From: Blastocladiella emersonii ATCC 22665
Taxonomy: Eukaryota; Blastocladiomycota; Blastocladiomycetes; Blastocladiales; Blastocladiaceae
DNA: 64,000 nucleotides
Direction of reading: 5' to 3'
Assembly (NCBI GenBank): GCA_025594325.1
Contig: JANHCV010000003.1
Span: 2,046,001-2,110,000 of the forward strand
A model generated the notes under the pieces. The model was not told the DNA's origin and searched no databases. It was given only the letters and a program-made list of their open reading frames with translations. Of this stretch, positions 22,245-33,440 are shown piece after piece; position 1 is the first letter of the stretch; each line of letters opens with the position of its first letter. Position numbers and translations under genes: made by a program.

Positions 22245-23694
22245 TCACGTCGCCTGCAACCGCCCCACAAACAGATCCGCCTCGTCGAGCAACCATCCCC
22301 GCGTCCTCGCGAGCAGGTCGTCAAGCGACCACCGCGAACTGAACGCCCACGACTTCCATTTAACGGTCCACTCGGGGATCATGCCGAGCGGGCCGAGCAG
22401 GGCGAGGTCGGCCGATGACGCGCTGGGCTGCAGGTCCGGGCTCGCGGGCGACGCCATGTACAGCGGGGCGCGCAGGGTGAGCGACGGCGGGTCGGCGGGG
22501 AACCGGTCGGGTAAGTGGACGGTGACGAGGACCAGCGTGCTGGGCGAGGCGCGCGGCGCGTCGAGGACAAAGGTAGCGGAGGCGTAGTTGGTCGTGTCGA
22601 GCTCGACGACGTTTCTACGATCGATGGAGTTAGCGCGCGAAACCGCACCGTAAACGTGAGTCGATCGTACTCGGCGAGCGTTGCAGCCAAACGCGCGATA
22701 AACTGGCGACGCTGAGAAAACCCCGAGAACGTGGACCCGATCCCTTCCCTGACAGCCGCCGTCACGTCGAGGAGGTAGTCGTACAGCGCGCCCTCGCGCG
22801 CGTAGGTCGGGAACTTGAACGCGTCCTGTCGGCTGACCCACGCGGCGGGGAGCCAGTGCGACACGTTGACGTCGGTGAGGACAAACTCGAGTCCGCCGGG
22901 CGTCGACGTGAACGTGTGGTCGACGAGGACCTGCAGCGTCACGGACCGGTCGGCGACGGCGTCGGGCCCGTCCTCGTGCTCGACGGCGATGGGCAGGGCG
23001 AGCACAATCGACGTGGTTTCCAGCCCGCTGACCCCGCCACCCATCGCCGGCGTGCTCGCGCCCGTGCCGCCAGACCCGGACCCGCCGGGGAAGATGCCGA
23101 CGTCGAGGTCGCCGAGCGTGGCGCACGTTGACAGGTCGTAGGCGAGCTTGTCGTTAGGGAAGCGCAGGACGAGGTCGTGGTGGTGCGCGCGGAGTAGGTC
23201 GCGGATCCGCTTCACGAGCGCGACGAGGACTTCGGGCGCGGTCGCCGCGGTCCACTGGTCGAGCACGGGCGCGAGGTCGGCCAGCGAGCAGTGGAAGTTG
23301 CTGTCGCCGGGACACACGACGAGGATCTCGGGCGGGAAGTCGAGGCCGAGGTCGGCGTCGAAGATGAACTCGACTAGATGCACAGGGTAGGTTCAGACGA
23401 GACACCCAGAAACGGGTCCAGGAGAGTAAACGGACCCGTCGCGACGATGCGGCCGCACAGCGAGATGGACGCGGTGAGCGGCTTTCCCGTGACGAGCCCG
23501 GCGTGCTGGATCGCTGCGAGGTCGTCGGGCGAGAAGACGGCGGCGAGGCGGGCGAGCGAGACGGGCAGCGGCGTCGGCTTGGGCGCCTCGAGCCGCGCGA
23601 GCGGGAAGTCGCCGGCGACGAGCGGCTGCGCGGCGGCGACCAGGCGCTCGAGCGCGGCCAGCGTGGTGCCCCGTTGCGCCATGTCCAGATGCAT
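22245..23694 (-). CDS. BABAM2: BRE/BABAM2-like protein (BRISC and BRCA1-A complex)
   Basis: Exons 23694-23406, 23373-22656 and 22614-22245 give 458 aa (human BRE is 383). Two degenerate UEV-like halves are visible. The first has EFIFDADLGLDFPPEILVV where human BRE has IIFNAQYPELPPDFIF, followed by the LVALVKRIRDLL helix. The second has FPTYAREGALYDYLLDV, FSQRRQFIARLAATLAEYD (human [21 protein letters not shown]), LPDRFPADPPSLTL and a closing FSSRWSLDDLLARTRGWLL. BRE is a scaffold with no catalytic activity that holds BRCC36-Abraxas dimers together with MERIT40. Both introns are unusual: 32 and 41 nt, with GTGTCT and GTTTAC donors. The acidic Gly/Ser insert around residues 170-195 is extra. 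Divergent from RAD5. Confidence 0.68.
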
Positions 23695-23909
23695 TCGCTA
23701 GCGTATGGGTTTCAATGGGGGAAGAGAAGAGAGGGGTGGCGTTCGCCTCGCCTCGAAGAGAAGGGATCGACGCGCGACGCGTTCCCTTGAAGCGGCGGCC
23801 TCACGTGGGCCCACCTCGCGACTTGATCTGTCCCACACGCGGCCGGAGACAAGTCCCGTCGCTGGGTCAGATCGGCCTGCTCTGCCGCGAGCCACGACGC
23901 ACCCTCTCC
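23695..23909. promoter_or_regulatory. Divergent promoter shared by the BRE-like gene and RAD5
   Basis: These 215 bp lie between the divergent ATGs at 23694 and 23910. No TATA box is seen. An in-frame upstream ATG for RAD5 exists at 23715, but the residues it would add are low-complexity and would overlap the neighbour's promoter, so 23910 is preferred. Confidence 0.5.
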
Positions 23910-26900
23910 ATGAAAACACCCACGAAAGAGATCATTAGCCTGCTGAGCGACGATGAGGGCGACGCGGCGCCCGCCGCGCCCGTGGCCGCCGCGCCAGTCC
24001 CGCCGGCCTCCCAGAACTCGGTCATCATGGCGCGGCCGCGCACGTTGATGGACATGTTCGCGTCAGGACAGTCCGCTGCACGGCCAAAGCAGGCCAAGCC
24101 GGCCTCCGCCGCTCGCGGCAAGGCAACGGCAGCGCGGCAGCCTGCGGCGACTGCATCCCGATCCAGCTCGCTCAGCAGCAGCGTCACCGACGTTGCCGTG
24201 GCCGAGTTTGCCGCCACGCTAAGCGCGCTGACCGACACGGACGTGCCGCTCGCCGAGGCGCGTCGGAGGCTCGAGGCGAGCGCGGGCGACGTCGAGCGCG
24301 CTATCAACGCGTACCTCGACGGGGCTCCGGCGCCAACGGCGTCTACGGCGGCGGCTCCGTCGGCGCTAAAGAGCGGTCGCGCGACACCCACGGCCGATCC
24401 CGCTGCACCTGCCGCCGCGCCGCCATCGTCGTCGACTTCGGCGCCCATCGCGCTCGACCAGTGGAGCAGCGGACCTTCCCGCGACGGCCACCCACTCGGC
24501 GACTGCCTGCTCACGACCTACGCCGTCACGTCGGGCCGCGGCCGGTTGCAGCTCGGGCTCGAGTACCGCGTCGACTCACAGGACCGCAACCCCGCCACCC
24601 TCGCTGCCGCCGCTGCTGCCGCGGCCGCCTCCGCTTTATCGTCGAGCATCGCGCCGAGCAAGAAACGCTCGCGCACGGGCTACGACTCGCCGACGGCCGC
24701 CTTCAGCACGCGCCCGGGCGCGTCGACACCCTCGAAAGCGAGCGGCGCCAACACGGCCATCGTGCGGATCCTGTGCCCGACCTCGGGCTCGGCCGTTGCG
24801 CGGTTCGAGACGCGCGACGCGGCGTGGCTCGGCCCGCTCGTCTCGCGGGGCGTGATCGCGTGCACCGCGTCGCTCGTGACGGCGCCCGATCCGGTGCGCA
24901 CGGGCGACGAGATCATCGTGACCGTCGCCGTGTACCTGCGGCACGCCGCGCTGCTGCCGCTCCCGCTTGGCATCGACACGGTCGCGTGGTGGGCCGCGCT
25001 CAGGTCGCCGCTGTGCACGCTCATGTCCCGGTGTAACGTTGTGCCGAGCGCGGCCGGCTTGCCGCTCCCGCCGCACCCGCCCGGCGAGGCGGATAAGATC
25101 TGGGCCGGGTTTGGGGCCGCCGACGCGCTCGCGGGGAGTAATGGCGCGGTGGATGACTGGGAGCGGCCGATTGCCGCGAACGAGGCCGGCGCGACTGTCG
25201 ACGAGAATGCAACGGTTGACGAGGCCAACGTTAACGTCGGCCTGCTCAACTCGCTGTTCGCCAAGTCGGCGCCCATCGTCGAGGCCCTCCCCGAGCACCC
25301 GACCCCGCCCTCCATGGAGTTTACCCTGCGCCCGTACCAGCAGCAGGCGCTGCACTGGATGCTGCACCGCGAGACCCGCGACGTCGGCGCCGACAACGAC
25401 AACGACGCGAACGCCGCCGAGTCGAGCGGAGCCCCGCGCCGACGCCTCGACATGCACCCGCTGTACCTCGAGCTGCCGCTCCCCGGCGCGGATGCCGCCA
25501 AGTTCTACATGAACCCGTTCGACGGCCGGCTGCAGTCGTCGTTCCCGTGCGTCGAGAGCCAGGCGCGCGGCGGGATCCTGGCCGACGAGATGGGGCTCGG
25601 CAAGACCATCGAGGTGCTGTCGCTGATCCACGCCAACCCGCCGGCGCCGCACTCTGAGCGCACCGCAACCCTCGTCGTCGCGCCCATGACGCTGCTCGCG
25701 CAGTGGGCCAGCGAGCTGCGCGCCGGATCCAGGCCGGGCACCATGCAGGTCATCGAGTACTACGGCGGGTCGCGCTCGCTCGCCGCACTCGACGAGCCCG
25801 TGCAGGAGACGCTGATGCGGCCCATGGCGGCGACGCGCCGGAGTACTCGGCGCCGCAAGCGCCGCGTCGCGGCCGAGGACGGCGATGAGAGCGACGACGA
25901 GGACTACGTCGAGGAGGTCCCGGAGACGTCGCCGTCAACGCGCAAGCTCGTCCACCGCGTCGTCGTCACAACGTACGGCGTCGTGCAGGCCGAGCACGAG
26001 CGGCCCAAGAACGCCGGGTCGCCCGCGCCCCTGTTCGCGCGCGAGTGGCACCGCGTCGTCCTCGACGAGGCTCACACCATCAAGTCGCCCACCACGCTCA
26101 CCACGCGCGCGTGCTGGGCGCTCAAGGCGCCGCTGCGCTGGGTATGCTACTCTTTCTTTAGTTGCTTCCAGTCCGCTCGCTAACCTCCGCTGATGTGTAG
26201 GCGCTGACGGGGACGCCGATCCAGAACAAGGTCGACGACCTGTTCTCGCTTGTCCGTTTCCTCGACTACGCGCCGTGGTCGCAGGCCGGGTTCTGGCGGC
26301 GCCAGATCTCGGTGCCAATCCAGGCCTCGCAGCAGCAGCAGGACAAGCCCGTCGGGATGCGCCTGCGCGGCGGTGCCAGCGCCGCGAAATTCGGCGCGCC
26401 GCCCACCGACCTCGACGCCGAGGCGGCGGCCGAGCGCGCCATGGAGACAGTCCAGATGCTCATGGCGCAGCTCGTACTGCGGCGCACCAAGCAGACGCGG
26501 ATCCACGGCGAGCTGATCCTCACGCTCCCGCAGAAACACGTCGAGCTGTGCCGGCTCAACCTCGACCCGCTCGAGCGCGATATTTGTATGTGCTATTGCG
26601 TTCGCACACTCCGGCATGGACTGACCATCGCGTGTAGACACGGCGCTCGAGAAACACACGCGGACCAAGTTCTCGCACTTTGTGCAGGCCGGCACCGTGC
26701 TGTCCAACTACACCAACATCCTGGCCCTCATCATGTCGCTGCGCCAGTGCTGCAACCACCCGGTCCTCGTCCTGCGCAGCGTCACGGGCGCCAACGCCTC
26801 CGACCAGAAGGACCACGCGGGCGGCGACGACCCGCCGCCCGCGGACCTCCAGGAGCTCCTCGCGCGGTACATGAGCGCGTCCGAGGACGAGTCGGGCGGT

Positions 26901-27797
26901 GGCGGCGGCGGATTCGGCCAGGCCGTCGTCGACCAGCTCGCGTCCGGGGTCGGCGACCGGACCAGCTCGCCGACGCCCGCGACCGAGTGCCCGCTGTGCC
27001 TCGACCCCGTCGTCGACCCAACGCTCCTCCCGTGCCTGCACCTCTTCTGCCGCGAGTGCATCACGTCGTGCCTCGCGACTGTGCCCAAGTGCCCGACGTG
27101 CCGCCGCGACGTGTCCGAGTCCGAGGTCTACAGCGTCGTGTACAACAACAACAACAACGGCGGCGGGTCCGCGCCGTCGTCGCAGCCTGCGTCGACCGAG
27201 GCCGCCGCGGCGCCCACCGCCAGCAGCATCACGGTCGTCCGCGCGGACCAGCGCGGCCGGTCGGCCGAATCGACCAAGCTCGCCGCCGTCGCCGACCGCG
27301 TCGCGGGTCTTCCGGCGGGCGAGAAGGCGGTCGTGTTCACGCAGTTCCGCGAGATGCTGACGCTCGTCGAGACAGCGCTGGCGCGGCGCGGGGTGACATC
27401 GGCGCGGCTCGACGGGAGCATGACGCAGGCAAAGCGCGAGGCCGAGCTCAAGGCGTTCCGCGACCCCGCGGGCCCGCGGTGCCTCGTGGCGTCGCTCAAG
27501 GCGACCAACGTCGGGCTCAACCTGTGCATCGCCAACCACGCAATCCTGCTGGACCCGTGGTGGAATCACGCCGTCGAGCAGCAGGCGGTTGACCGGATCC
27601 ATCGCATCGGTCAGGAGCGCGACGTGTATGTGACGCGGTACGTGATGCACGAGACGATCGAGGAACGGATGCTCGATGTCCAGGACGCGAAGATGGCGCT
27701 CATCTCGGCCGTCACGGGCGCGCCGAAGCCGGCGGCCGCGGACGAGGATGTGCGGCAGCGGCGCGTCGCGGAGCTCAAGCTGCTGTTCGGGATGTGA
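23910..27797 (+). CDS. RAD5: Rad5/HLTF-like SNF2 helicase and RING ubiquitin ligase
   Basis: Exons 23910-26141, 26201-26585 and 26638-27797 give 1258 aa. Order: a disordered start, a UBA/CUE-like helical stretch near 114-140 (EARRRLEASAGDVERAINAYL), a HIRAN domain about 283-350, the SNF2 N-lobe with ILADEMGLGKT near 557 and a DEAH box (VLDEAHTIKS) near 719, TGTPIQNKVDDLF, a C3HC4 RING inserted at about 988-1030 (CPLCLDPVVDPTLLPCLHLF), then the helicase C lobe with QFREMLTLVE and a closing HRIGQERDV. This order is diagnostic for Rad5. The protein polyubiquitinates PCNA with Ubc13-Mms2 for error-free damage bypass and regresses stalled forks. Its 3' end converges on the C9orf85-like gene, 66 bp away. 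Confidence 0.95.
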
Positions 27798-27863
27798 GCG
27801 GTGGTAAAAACTACATGAGCGTGTGTATAAAAAAGTGGTGCCGCGTTGCGCTCTTGGTCGCGA

Positions 27864-28626
27864 TTACTCGTCGTCAGACTCCTCCTCGTCGCCCTCCTCA
27901 TCCTCGCTGTCATCCTCCTCGTCGGACGAAAAGCCCCACATGTCGTCTGTCCGGTCCTTGATGTCCATGGCGAGCAGGTCGGCCTCGGACACCTCGCCGC
28001 GGTCGAGCTTGCGCAGGAAGGTGCGGCGCTGGCGCTCCGTCAGCATGCGCAGCTTGATCTCGTACTCTTGCCGCTGCGCGTTCATGTCGGCCGCGGACAT
28101 GGTGTTGACGCTACAGAGACAAGGTGTGAGTTGGGTCCAGACGTGATCGAGAGGTGACGGCGGGGCGTACCCCTCAACAATCTCCTTGGACTCGAGGCAC
28201 TTGGCGCACACACCCTTGTCGGTGGCGCACGGCGTGCACATGACGTGGTACGCGTCCTTGACCGTCTTCTGGTTGCAGGTGACGCTAATCGGCGGGATGG
28301 GGTAAGCGATTGCTGCTTGGTCATCGCAGAACGAGGGAGACGCGACGCGGGCGTACCACTTCTTGGGCGCCGTCAGCGGCTTGTACTTGCGGAACTTTTT
28401 CCGCCACTCGCTACACACACACGCGCCGCGCGTCGTCAGTGTCGGCATCACAAGACAAGTCCGAAAGCGCGCCGTACATGACATCAAAGCACTTGGCGCA
28501 CAGGCCGTGGATCGGGAGCCCGAGAATGACCTTGGTCTTCTTGGACGCCTTGTTGTGGCGGAACGCCGTCGTGTTCTGGTACTTTTGGCCCGACTTCTTG
28601 GCGCCCGTGGAGATTTTGCCGGCCAT
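27864..28626 (-). CDS. C9orf85-type (DUF2039) zinc-binding protein
   Basis: Four exons (28626-28478, 28410-28357, 28284-28171, 28110-27864) encode 187 aa. The start MAGKISTGAKKSGQKYQNT is followed by LCAKCFDVIEWRKKFRKYK, KKCVTCNQKTVKDAYHVMC and GVCAKCLESKEIVEG, which reproduce the Cys-pair pattern of the human C9orf85 family (CxxC pairs forming zinc ribbons). The C-terminal part after the zinc region is helical (ERQRRTFLRKLDRGEVSEADL) and ends in a long Asp/Glu tail. The molecular role of the family is not known to me. Two introns fall within Cys codons or next to zinc motifs, and the splice joins restore the Cys residues, which supports the model. Confidence 0.82.
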
Positions 28627-28920
28627 TTTGGATCTGCAACGAGATGGCGGCGGCGTCAGAACCACCGCGGCAACGAGTTCATCAGAGTTACATGGTGCAT
28701 ACGAGTCGTTTACGCTGCTCAATTGGTGGGCAACGGCCTCGAACTGGGTGACGAGAGGAGCGGCGCGAGCACAGCGGCGGTGTGGCGCTGCGCCCGTGTT
28801 GCGCGCGTCAGGTGATGCCGGCATGCGCCGTTGTCGCGTCGGCGCGAACTTGCTCTCTCCCTCACCGACCCATCCCCACAACAAAGCTCCATGCAACCAC
28901 GCCGAAATACTTGCTGAACC
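28627..28920. promoter_or_regulatory. Divergent promoter between the C9orf85-like gene and TAF13
   Basis: These 294 bp lie between divergent start codons. No TATA box or repeat was seen. Confidence 0.45.
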
Positions 28921-29774
28921 ATGTCCGACCGCCGCCGAAACCCACAGCCGACCATCGACGACACCGCGTCCGGCGCGGGCGAGGCCGACGCGGCGCCCGC
29001 GCGCGACCGCGACCGGCCCAAGGTGTCGCGCCAGGCGTCGATTCTCAAGTTCAAGGGCGTGTTCCAGAGCGAACGTGTGTATCGCCGCGCGATGCATGAC
29101 GCGAATGGGAGCTAACGATCCCAAGAAAGTGACCGAGATGCTGTACACGCACGGCGACCCGGCCGACGCGGAGCCCGACCCGAACACCATGGATCTGCTC
29201 GAGGATATGATGCTTGAGTTCGTCTATGACACGGTATGCCGCACCGGCTGCTCCTGCCCCGCCCTCGCCTAACCTCCTCCCGAACCCGTAGTGCGTGCAA
29301 GCCAACCGCATGTCCTCGTCCAAATCCCGTCTCAAGATCGACGACCTGCGCCTGGTATTTCGCAACGACCCGGTGCTCCTCGGCCGTATTGAGGAGATCA
29401 TTCGCAAGGAGAAGAAGATTGCGCTCGCGCGCCGCGCCATCTCGGACCAGCCGGACCTCACCGACCTCGCGCGGTTTGCCGAGGAGGAGTCGAGTCCCGC
29501 GGGCGGCGGCGCCGGCGCGCTCGGGATCCCCGGACTCGATCTTGGTGGTGGTGCGGGCGTCCCGGGCGGCGACTCGGACGATGATGGCGGGCTCGCGGCG
29601 CTGCTGGCGAGCGCGACGGGTAAGGGCACGGCGGCGGCCAAGGATGACGACGACGACGAGGACGACGATCCATTGCTGGGCGGCGGCGGGGCGAGCAACG
29701 CCAAGGGCGGGAAACGCCGCCGCCGCACGTCGTCGAACGCGGACACGGACCCGCTCGCGTTCATCCACGGCTAG
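28921..29774 (+). CDS. TAF13: TFIID subunit TAF13 (histone-fold protein)
   Basis: Exons 28921-29074, 29130-29233 and 29292-29774 give 246 aa. The histone fold spans about residues 46-140: FQSELTEMLYTHGDPADA, NTMDLLEDMMLEFVYDTC and SRLKIDDLRLVFRNDPVLL, followed by a KEKKIALARRAI helix, all as in TAF13. The first splice (GTGTGT donor, AAAG acceptor) creates the Leu codon of SEL-TEML expected from the family. The N-terminal 45 residues and a C-terminal extension of about 100 residues (Gly/Asp-rich, ending KRRRRTSSNADTDPLAFIHG) are longer than in yeast or human TAF13. The subunit pairs with TAF11 in TFIID for RNA polymerase II initiation. Its 3' end converges on the aminotransferase gene. Confidence 0.9.
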
Positions 29775-29827
29775 CTGGCAATCGAACAAAAACTACTATG
29801 TATATATAAGGGTATCAACCACCTCCT

Positions 29828-32137
29828 CTACGCGAGCCCAATCGCCGCCAACCACCCCGTCACCCGGGACGACGCGCGGCGCGGCACCGCGCGGACCATG
29901 GGCCCCATGTCCGCCCCGAGCGGCTCGTCGAGCAGCACCTGCTCGCACGCCTCGGCCGGGTGCATCCACCACCGCAGGTACCCGACCGCCGACACGTCCG
30001 GGTTGCCGTAGTCGTACGCAAGCTCCTTGGCCAGCTCGAGCCGGTGCAACCGGCACCACGCGCGCATCGTGCGCAGGTCGACCAGCCGGTTCGCGTCGTC
30101 GAATGCCGCGCGTTGCTCGGATGTCAGGCGGCCGAGACTTGCGGGCGATGATGAGGAAGCGGGGGTCGTGGTTGAGCGCCACGACGACCGGCGTGAGTCG
30201 GAAAGGTCGACGGCCGACGACGTGGGCGACGACCCGACGCTGCTCGACGCGGGCATCCCGCCGAGCGGCGCACGGCGCGCCTGCTCGAGGACCTCGCGCG
30301 CCGTCATGCGCGGCGTCCACTTGCCGTGGGCCGGGTCGACGTGGTACAGCGGGAGCAGCTTGTGTCCGTGGATCGCCATCCACTCGACGGCGCGCAGCAC
30401 GTATTCGACCTCGTGCGGCGCCGAAAAGTAGTTGAACGAGAACCGGAGGAACCCGCTGCGCAGCGAGTCGATGAACGGCACCTTCTTACCACCGCCCGCC
30501 GCCGTCTTACCCGCGCCGCACGAACACGACGGAGCGTCGCCGCGCAGGGCCTCGCCGCGGACCGCGTCGTCGTGGTTGAACAGGCGGCCCATGAGCGCGA
30601 CGCGGTCGCGCGGGATCGCTTTCAGTACCTCAAAGTACGGGCCCGCGCACATGCACCCGCCGCGCGACTGGATCCCGAACACGTCGTTGAGCGCCGCCGA
30701 CAGAAAGTTGTGGTGGTGCAGCATGCCCTCGCGCGGCGCCGCGATCAGGATCGAGAAGACGGGCACGCGGTCGCCGGTCGTATCGCCCAGCACCTCGATG
30801 CACGGGTGCGCCGCGAGGCGGTCGAGCCCCGCGCGCGCGATCCGCGACTCGAGCGCGTGGATCGTGTCGGCGCCGACGCGCGCCTTGGTGCGGAACGCGA
30901 GCCCGCACCGGATCGCCTCGAGGATCGCGGGCGTGCCGGCCTCCTCGCGCTCCTCGAGCTCCTGGTGCACGTACTCTTGCCCGGCCTGGCTCACGAAGCA
31001 CACGGCGCCGCCACCCGGGCGTGCGGGCACCTTGTTGGCGGACAGGATCGCGGTGCGCACCACGAGCACGCCGGGCGAGCCGGGTCCGCCCATAAACTTG
31101 TGCGGGCTGAGGTACACGGCGTCGAGGTACCCGAGCGGGTCGGCGGCCGCGTCGCCCTGCATGTCGACGTCCACGTACGCGCCGACGCCCGCGTAGTCGA
31201 AGCACGCGAGCGCGCCGTACCGGTGCAGCAGGCGCGCGATGGGCCGCACGTCGATGGGGATGCCCGTCACGTTGGACCCGGCCGAGAAGCTGCCGACAAT
31301 GAGTGGCGCACCTGCAGCCGTCGCCTTACACAAAGCCGACTCGAGCGCGACCAGGTCGAGCGCGCGGCCGTTGTCGACGACGGGCAGCGTGACCACGTCG
31401 CAGTGCGACTCGCGCCACGGGAGGAGGTTCGAGTGGTGCTCCATGATGGACGTCAGGACGACGGGGCGGCGCGGGCCGGGCCACACGGCGCCGTCGTGCA
31501 GGCGCAGCGTCAGGAGCAGGTGCTGGATCGCGGCCGTGCTGCCGCTGCCCGTGAACAAGACCGTGCAGCGCGTATCGGGGCGCGACACGGGCGGCAGACC
31601 CGCGGCGGCGCTTGCGTCCACGGCAACGATCGACGACGCGCCGCTGTCGCTCGCCGAGTCGTCTTCGGCGGCCGTGTTCTCGCCGCTGCTGGCCTCGGAC
31701 TGGTCGGGCGAGCCGGCAGTCGGCGTGGCGATGCCCTCGTCCTTGGCGCCGTGATGAGCGGAAGTCGGAGTAGCGGCGGGCTTGGGCAGACCGTTGACGG
31801 CGCGCAGGATCTCGGCGCGGGCGGCCTCGCGGAGCGCGCCGGTGCGCTTGGCCGTGACGGTGGTCGTGGTGTGGGTGTTGGCGTAGAAGGGCATGACCTC
31901 GTCGCGCATAAAGTCCTCGATGAAGGCGAGCGGCTTGCCCGAGGCAAAGTAGTCGCAGTACGTGACGCGGCGCTTGAAGCCGAGCGGCGTCGTGAAGGTG
32001 GCCTTGCGCCCGATGACGGCCTTGCGCACGGCCTCGACGCGTGCGGGCGCGGGCAGGAGCGGCGACGACGCGGTGGCGGTGGTCACGGTGGCGGCCGAGT
32101 AGCGCTTGGACGCGAGGGCGTGGTCGATGGCGTCCAT
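29828..32137 (-). CDS. Class V PLP aminotransferase (cysteine-desulfurase-like)
   Basis: A single-exon gene for 769 aa. The fold is a class V aminotransferase: CDYFASGKPLAFIEDFMRDE opening, the cofactor-side motif TVLFTGSGSTAAIQHLL, SIMEHHSNLLPWRE (the His stacking on PLP), GSFSAGSNVTGIPIDV, FDYAGVGAYVDVDM (the Asp pairing with the pyridine nitrogen) and LSPHKFMGGPGSPGVLVV, in which Lys347 should form the Schiff base. A Ser/Ala-rich insert at about 135-185 and a long C-terminal domain with GIQSRGGCMCAG follow. It is longer than the mitochondrial Nfs1 desulfurase and lacks a clear presequence, so it is probably a separate fungal class V subfamily. Substrate unknown. Confidence 0.82.
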   Translation of the reverse strand: MDAIDHALASKRYSAATVTTATASSPLLPAPARVEAVRKAVIGRKATFTTPLGFKRRVTYCDYFASGKPLAFIEDFMRDEVMPFYANTHTTTTVTAKRTGALREAARAEILRAVNGLPKPAATPTSAHHGAKDEGIATPTAGSPDQSEASSGENTAAEDDSASDSGASSIVAVDASAAAGLPPVSRPDTRCTVLFTGSGSTAAIQHLLLTLRLHDGAVWPGPRRPVVLTSIMEHHSNLLPWRESHCDVVTLPVVDNGRALDLVALESALCKATAAGAPLIVGSFSAGSNVTGIPIDVRPIARLLHRYGALACFDYAGVGAYVDVDMQGDAAADPLGYLDAVYLSPHKFMGGPGSPGVLVVRTAILSANKVPARPGGGAVCFVSQAGQEYVHQELEEREEAGTPAILEAIRCGLAFRTKARVGADTIHALESRIARAGLDRLAAHPCIEVLGDTTGDRVPVFSILIAAPREGMLHHHNFLSAALNDVFGIQSRGGCMCAGPYFEVLKAIPRDRVALMGRLFNHDDAVRGEALRGDAPSCSCGAGKTAAGGGKKVPFIDSLRSGFLRFSFNYFSAPHEVEYVLRAVEWMAIHGHKLLPLYHVDPAHGKWTPRMTAREVLEQARRAPLGGMPASSSVGSSPTSSAVDLSDSRRSSWRSTTTPASSSSPASLGRLTSEQRAAFDDANRLVDLRTMRAWCRLHRLELAKELAYDYGNPDVSAVGYLRWWMHPAEACEQVLLDEPLGADMGPMVRAVPRRASSRVTGWLAAIGLA

Positions 32138-33076
32138 GACGGTAACGGTGGTCGGTGGTCGGTGGTCGGTGATCCAGGATGATGGCGGGTCCGAGATGGT
32201 CGGCCACGGGCGCCGCTAGGCTTTATAGTGGCCGAGCCACGAATGCGGGGCGGTTCATGGTGTCGCTACAAGTCGGCGATCGGCAAGCGGGGCGACCCAG
32301 CGGGCAGGATCAGCGGCGGCATCACCAGCTCGAGAAGTCTGTTACAGCCACAGTATCGGCCAAAGCCAGCGGTTCATCTGCACCGGGTCCGAGAGCAACT
32401 AGAGGGAAGCGGTGCCGTAGAACGATGGGCGATGGGCGGTGGCGCCGGCACGGCGCGACTCGGCGGGACAACTGCAAGCGCCCCGGTCCACGCATCTCGC
32501 CCGGATTCAGAGTTTCTTGAGGATCACCCGCACAGAGCTCCCTTCTCCTCCTCCTCCTCCTCGAGCGTGACGTGGCGACCATGCGCATTGCGGCGGGCCA
32601 CGCGGGTCGGTGAGAACGTGGGGGGTGGGGGAAGCGGAGAGCGGCGACGGCCACGGCGGCGGCCGACGGTAAATCGTGTGGCGCGCGTCCGGTGCCGGGT
32701 GGCGGAGGCGGAGCCGGAGGCGCCCATGCCACCGCGCTGAGACGGATCACCGCCCGTGCCCAAACCTGCCCACGCTGCCGACCGCCCCACGCTGGCCGCC
32801 CACTCGCGCGTGTGCGGGACGGCGGGCGCCGCCTCTCGAAGTCTCTTCGACTCAACCGACAAGGAAGCCGCCGACCACGAAGCGGGCGCGGTCCCCGTCC
32901 CGTTCGTTCCCATGCTCTCTCCGCTGTGCGAGCCGGGGCGGCACCGGCTCCTGCGACAGGAGGCGAGCGGGCGAGAAGTCTAACAGGACATGGGAACCCG
33001 GCGGGTCGACGGGTCGTCCTGCTCCTCTGTGCAGACATCGTCGTTCATGAAGCGCTCGATGCATCGACTTGCGTTA

Positions 33077-33440
33077 CATGCTGCACGATGTCGGCCGTGC
33101 TCGACGCGTGTCGCATGAGCGGGAGAGAAGGGATGTCGTGCGGCGCGGTGCGCGTGCCGGCCGACCTCGCCGGACGACGACAGCGATGGTCGTGTCGCGC
33201 CTTCCGTACTCCGCAGTGTCATGTTGCACAGCAGCGACCATGCATGACGCGACGTTCATGAGGCGCGAGAGCGAGGTCGAAGTCGCGACGCAACACGCGC
33301 ACACCGGCCGACATCGCCGGACGACGGCTGCGAGGGCTGCGCCCTCCGTAGTCAACCGCGTCATGCTGCACAGCAGCGGCCGTGCTTGTCGTGCCTTGAG
33401 GCGCGAGCGAGGGCGAGACAAGTCGCGACGCGCACGCCGA
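33077..33440. repeat. Diverged tandem repeat, period about 142 bp
   Basis: Three phased units start at 33077, 33220 and 33362, each with CATGYTGCAC followed by a GGCCGTGCT-like word, then GGCGCGAGCG, GTCGCGACGC and ACACCGGCCGAC-type words. The first two units are about 143 and 142 bp and the third is incomplete. No reading frame is obviously conserved. It lies upstream of THI4 and may be regulatory, or a relic of an unknown repeat. Confidence 0.55.

Noticed and set aside
29236-30435. 399-aa plus-strand frame spanning the TAF13 3' end and the aminotransferase
   Set aside because: It crosses two convergent well-supported genes in a wrong frame and is Arg/Thr/Pro low complexity.
32322-33038. 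Candidate genes in the 32-34 kb gap
   Set aside because: Overlapping frames on both strands are Arg/Pro/Ala-rich with no domain, no plausible splice continuation and no conserved start context.
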